The translations under genes were made by a program, and so were the position numbers. This document shows, piece after piece, positions 1 to 64,000 of a stretch of 64,000 nt of DNA (position 1 is its first letter; each line of letters opens with the position of its first letter). The stretch spans positions 42,110,056 to 42,174,055 of the forward strand of contig OY759261.1 of the NCBI GenBank assembly GCA_963662155.1. The letters are read 5' to 3'. The notes under the pieces are model-generated. The model was not told the DNA's origin and made no database searches. It saw nothing but the letters and a program-made list of their open reading frames with translations. The DNA comes from Lamellibrachia columna. Its lineage: Eukaryota; Annelida; Polychaeta; Sabellida; Siboglinidae.

Positions 1-7
1 GCATATA

Positions 8-283
8 TTACACGTTCAATTGGGTATATTCCAATGCACTCAACTTAAAGGGGCATACATTTGACATCAGTCTATGTATATCTAGGGAGGTTCGGTTAGA
101 GAAATTGTCAAGGATTGTACACTGGCAATGTTTTGAGTACCCCAGTGTTCCTGTCGCACGCCCTCCATAATTAAAATTGGCAATTTTGTCGCACACGTGG
201 TCTATTGCGTTAAAGTTTATTTGTGCAACGACAACACCAATGACACATATTAAAAACATAAACACACCATAAAAAGTATGCAT
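8..283 (-). CDS. possible small secreted cysteine-containing peptide (91 aa)
   Basis: I do not recognise this protein. The frame opens with a signal-peptide-like N-terminus: MHTFYG, then a hydrophobic stretch ending near VVVAQ at residue 21. The mature part would be about 70 residues with four cysteines (DHVC, HCQC, NVCPF) and one N-glycosylation sequon (NRT). It ends in TAA at the window edge. No introns are needed, but an exon of a longer gene is equally possible. It lies upstream of the kinase gene and points away from it. No promoter or poly(A) signal is evident. It could be a chance frame. What supports a gene is the combination of signal peptide and paired cysteines. Confidence 0.35.
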   Translation of the reverse strand: MHTFYGVFMFLICVIGVVVAQINFNAIDHVCDKIANFNYGGRATGTLGYSKHCQCTILDNFSNRTSLDIHRLMSNVCPFKLSALEYTQLNV

Positions 284-1992
284 ATGTCATTGAGAGTGTG
301 CGTTATTTATCAATATATGAATAAAATTACATGAAAACATTTAAATTTATTATTTCTTACCGACGCAAATGAGTTCAATTCGAGGGTTCAGATGCCCTAT
401 GTATGATTTAGATGCGTCTGTACAACACAGTTTTGAAACGAAATAAGGTTTGGTCAATAATGAGGTGTATGGACATACTCCACCTTCACATACACTGAAT
501 TTTCCATTTGGTTAAATGTGCAATAAACCAGTGAACCCCAATAATGAGGTGTGTGGACATACTCCACTTTCACATACACTGAATTTTCCATTTGGTTAAA
601 TGTGCAATAAACCAGTGAACCCAAATTTATCTGCATTTTTATAGGACACGCTAGTCTCGTTTGGCGCCATGTTGGTTTTATGCAAATGTCCACATAATTA
701 CCCATAGATACTCAATTCTGACCCCTAACGACACTGCCCACTATCCCATTTCACACATAAACACATTTGGAATTAAAACATGGAGAACAAACAATATTGG
801 TTTACTTCGGGCCGGAAGTGCATTATATCGTCAACTATCGACTCGAAACGAGAATCACTTGTGTCCCCTATTCACGTACACGCACCATTTTGAAAATGTA
901 TCAGGACCAGAGCACAAATGTGTGTCCTGGTTTCACAAATATTTTATTTATTTAAAACCCCTGAGTTGTTGACTAAATAGCTACGTGGCAAATGACATAT
1001 TAAATTTTCAAGTGAATATATTCTATACAATCCTGCCATTGTTTAGCTACGAATCACGCTCGCCACGTGACAAATAATGTGTATGGATGTCGCAAAGCTT
1101 GAATTAACGAAGATCTAAGATGAGCTCCATACTCATTAAAACTTAACTTCAACACATATAAAGTACGCAATTTTTCGCAACAATTACCACAATGAAGTTA
1201 TTGATAGATAATAATTGTCAGTACGGCTTGCCGTACAGGAATACCAATATTTGGCAATGACGTCTTCTTGCGAACCGTGCTTCCGTCGTTCGATAATCGT
1301 AAGTATTTTACTGGAAAGAATTTTTCTAAAAATGTGTTTGCATTGCATTGAGGAAATAACTGTTAGTGATTTAGGATGTCGAGCCCTCGTGCAAAAAGTT
1401 TGTTTAAATTGTTTTTTGAAAACGGCTTTTCCTTATTAAGAAATGTACCGACATTTGTACCAATCAGTGTAAATTATAATTAATCAGCTTACAATTTAGT
1501 ATATTTGTCAAAGTTCTAGTGATTGCTTTGTTTTTCGTATGATGGGGTATGTTTAATTTTAATTGCTGCGCTTGTAAATGATGGATAAATTCACTTCACA
1601 AAACATGAGCATTTTAAACACTTGACCGCTTCATAGTTTGGCAAACGCCAAGACCAAGAGCAAGGCAAAGCCGAAGGCAAAGCGGATATAGATATATTTT
1701 ATAGAAAAGTAAAAATTAATCTATATGTGCTCAGCAACACTAATGTATTTTCTTTTCCAAAACTCCACAACCATTAAATATATCAATATATTTTTAGCGC
1801 AGTTTGAAATAGATTGATAATTTTTTTCAGGACAACCATGATGTTTTTTAGTTGTGTTCAGAGCGATGCAATTACGTTTTGTACTTTCTTGTGAACAATA
1901 TGCGTTGCTGGTAAATTTGTGTCTCGTTCTATAATTAGAGCTCTCGTGTGCGAAAGGTAAGAACGCGTGCAAAGAAGGAAGCCGGTGACAAT
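284..1992. other. upstream region of the kinase gene
   Basis: AT-rich DNA with short chance frames only. It holds the 84-bp duplication listed separately. The last 100 bases before the kinase ATG should contain the 5'UTR and promoter. No TATA box at a convincing distance was found, and the region around the ATG is G/C-richer. A splice-donor-like GGTAAG at about 1956 could indicate a 5'UTR intron. Confidence 0.5.
455..622. repeat. 84-bp direct tandem duplication (two copies)
   Basis: The unit beginning CAATAATGAGGTGT at 455 is repeated from 539 with only two or three differences. Each copy includes a GTGCAATAAACCAGTGAACCC segment. A recent local duplication; no coding role is visible. Confidence 0.85.

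Positions 1993-1997
<5 letters not shown>
1984..1997 (+). promoter_or_regulatory. YY1-type motif overlapping the kinase start codon
   Basis: The start codon sits inside ACAATATGGCGGC, which matches the CAANATGGCGGC consensus for YY1. In many animal housekeeping genes this site lies at the transcription or translation start. That it binds YY1 here is inference. Confidence 0.4.
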
Positions 1998-62263
<60,266 letters not shown>

Positions 62264-62275
62264 GAGCTCAGTAGG

Positions 62276-63467
62276 GTAAGGGACAGGTGCACTTTCTACC
62301 CCAACATTCTCTTCATCTTATCAACCCTGTGTTTAGTTTAACTGTGAACGAGCACATGGACTGTGTAAAGCTATTTCCCCCCCCCCATGTGCCATGTCTA
62401 AGACTATCATGTCCACTTGATCTGTGGAGCCAGCACTTTAAGGTTCTTCTTCAATTTGATTTTGTCTCTAGATTAATTTAAAATTAATTATATGAAAAAT
62501 CAAACCTATCTTGTATCCACTGCAACATGCTAGATTGTTTGTTAAATTTTTTTTATGTAGTTTTTGCAAAATCATCAGACAAACTAGTAAATTACATAAT
62601 GTTTGATGGTCAAAGATTAATTTAAATGGAAATGGAAACACTGAAAACTCCATTTTGTAACTTTGTCATGCGATCAGCGAGAGGATGGAAGTGACACCTA
62701 TGATCCGCATTGACCCGCACAGTGTGTACCATTTTGGATATCCACTGTTTTGTCCGATCTAACGACTGAAATCAATTCTTTCGATGATTTGAATAAAAAT
62801 AGGCATTTTTTATTAAATCAACTACAGATGTTACATAAACTATTCATACACTACATATTTGGACATCAACGAACTGGATTTGCAATAGGCTAAATCAGTT
62901 GAGGATGGAGTTTTAATGGTGCTTCCACATTTCAGTTTTTTATCCATATTGTTTCAGAATGATTTCATTAAAAATAAAACTTATCTAGTATTCACTATGA
63001 TTTACTAGCTCGTTTGAGCAAATTTGTAATTTAGTTTCAGTTAAATCACCGAACAAACTATTAAATTAATTTTGACTGGATCCGGTGAACATTGAGCAAA
63101 GAAAGGGCAAATGTGGTCCCGTTGTGTACACAAATGCACAAGGCTATTCACCCTCTTACAAATGTGGTCTCGTTGTGTACACAATGGCACAAGGCTATTC
63201 ACCCTCTTACAAATGTGGTCCCGTTGTGTACACAATGGCACAAGGCTATTCACCCTCTTACAAATGTGGTCCCGTTGTGTACACAATGGCACAAGGCTAT
63301 TCTCCCTCTTACAAGATACCTGGTCTAATCATCAAAGTTGTCACTGGATTTAAGTTCACACTCTTGTTAAGCCGACTGTGCACACAGCTTAAAGTATTTT
63401 TACCTTACAGATTTCAACATCAGCAATGTACTAAATCAATTAATGATCGTTTTTATGTGTTTTGCAG
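62276..63467. other. probable 3'UTR intron
   Basis: Bounded by GTAAGG at 62276 and TGTGTTTTGCAG ending at 63467. AT-rich, with the 51-bp repeat near its end. No coding sequence. Confidence 0.45.
63108..63312. repeat. 51-bp minisatellite, 4 copies
   Basis: Unit AATGTGGTCCCGTTGTGTAC plus ACAATGGCACAAGGCT and ATTCACCCTCTTACA. Confidence 0.95.
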
Positions 63468-63477
63468 ATCAACTCTT

Positions 63478-63537
63478 GAGTCTGTGTCATCAGATGCTGA
63501 CAGATGTTTATCTGTCAGCATCTGATGACACAGACTC
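63478..63537 (+). promoter_or_regulatory. perfect 28-bp inverted repeat (stem-loop, 4-nt GTTT loop)
   Basis: Arms GAGTCTGTGTCATCAGATGC, TGACAGAT and its exact reverse complement from 63510. In RNA it would form an uninterrupted 28-bp stem. It lies in the probable 3'UTR exon. Confidence 0.9.
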
Positions 63538-63738
63538 TCGACAGTGTTGACACGTCACCAGAGCAATGTTTACTGACAGCTACATCCAAGTCAGCAGTGC
63601 ATTCTGTCCCCAGTGACATCAGAGACGAGTCCAGTCACTGTATGTGGTGCTACCCTGCACTGTACAGGGTGTTGATATTCACTCTACTGCCAGTTGCTGT
63701 TTCATTGCATCCTACAACCCAGTGTTAGTTGTCGAATT

Positions 63739-63744
63739 AATAAA
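63739..63744 (+). terminator. poly(A) signal AATAAA
   Basis: AATAAA is in the right place for the end of the kinase transcript, in a T-rich setting. Other AATAAA hexamers occur in the AT-rich DNA, so the assignment is tentative. Confidence 0.4.
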
Positions 63745-64000
63745 ATTATTTCCTGAAACGATATATCACTTATATTAGAATAAAAAATATTGAAGTAAAT
63801 AAATCCTTTGAACATCATTGTATAGGATGAACAATTTTGTTTTTTCCGTGAATGGATTCCAGTCTCTTGGAATGTAAAACTTAACATGGTTTTACGTCTC
63901 AAGAAACTTGTAAACTCTGGATATTTTGGAAGACAGATGGATTCAGCAGAAATATCTAGAAAGGTAAATTCGAGTTTCCTGAGGGGGGAACCAGTATGAA

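Larger units (their letters stand above)
63468..63765 (+). other. OXSR1: probable terminal non-coding exon of the kinase gene
   Basis: A strong acceptor (GTTTTGCAG) precedes G/C-richer sequence containing a hairpin and an AATAAA signal. It would join to exon 17 at 62275. The stop codon would be only 12 nt upstream of that junction, too close to trigger nonsense-mediated decay. Inference from splice signals only. Confidence 0.4.

Overview
The window is animal nuclear DNA, AT-rich and full of introns. It is dominated by one split gene read on the + strand. Seventeen coding exons between 1993 and 62263 join with every splice phase matching into a 1,500-nt open frame (499 residues). The product is a Ste20-family kinase of the OXSR1/STK39 (SPAK/OSR1, fly Fray) type: kinase domain, PF1 segment and CCT docking domain. 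The sequence cannot fix the species. The absence of vertebrate repeats and the presence of Sola-like, piggyBac, Mutator-like and hAT relics with tRNA-derived SINEs suggest a marine invertebrate. A mollusc is my best guess, with low confidence.

Layout. 1-300: a possible small secreted peptide on the - strand. 1993-16782: kinase exons 1-7 (N-lobe, catalytic loop, activation loop), whose introns hold SINEs, small MITEs, an internally deleted pogo-type relic, a Mutator-like fragment and a LINE tail. 16783-49389: intron 7, about 32.6 kb, a sink for mobile DNA. 49390-62263: exons 8-17 (C-lobe end, PF1, CCT), separated by minisatellites, MITEs and a Tigger-like TIR element. 62276-63760: a probable 3'UTR intron and a final non-coding exon with a perfect 28-bp hairpin and an AATAAA signal.

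The most interesting object is in intron 7. A 5,058-bp element (21637-26694) has 34-bp terminal inverted repeats and a five-exon gene on the - strand with an uninterrupted 688-residue frame. The protein has an HCDNCAGQNKN motif and resembles invertebrate proteins annotated only as DUF7869. The same flanking DNA lies 1.4 kb downstream without the element (empty site at 28076-28079), so the insertion and its target duplication (ATAT, or CATATG or TA) can be read directly. A diverged second copy (38.5-45.6 kb) is broken, carries a six-fold in-frame exon repeat, and has a 3,857-bp piggyBac element nested in one of its introns. That piggyBac has TTAA target sites and a transposase interrupted by one TAG codon.

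Intron 7 also holds a 189-bp array whose units each carry an 82-nt exon-like block with conserved acceptor and donor on the - strand, followed by a PKD-domain-like coding island on the + strand. The transposon genes are unrelated to the kinase. They share its intron and would be removed with it during splicing.
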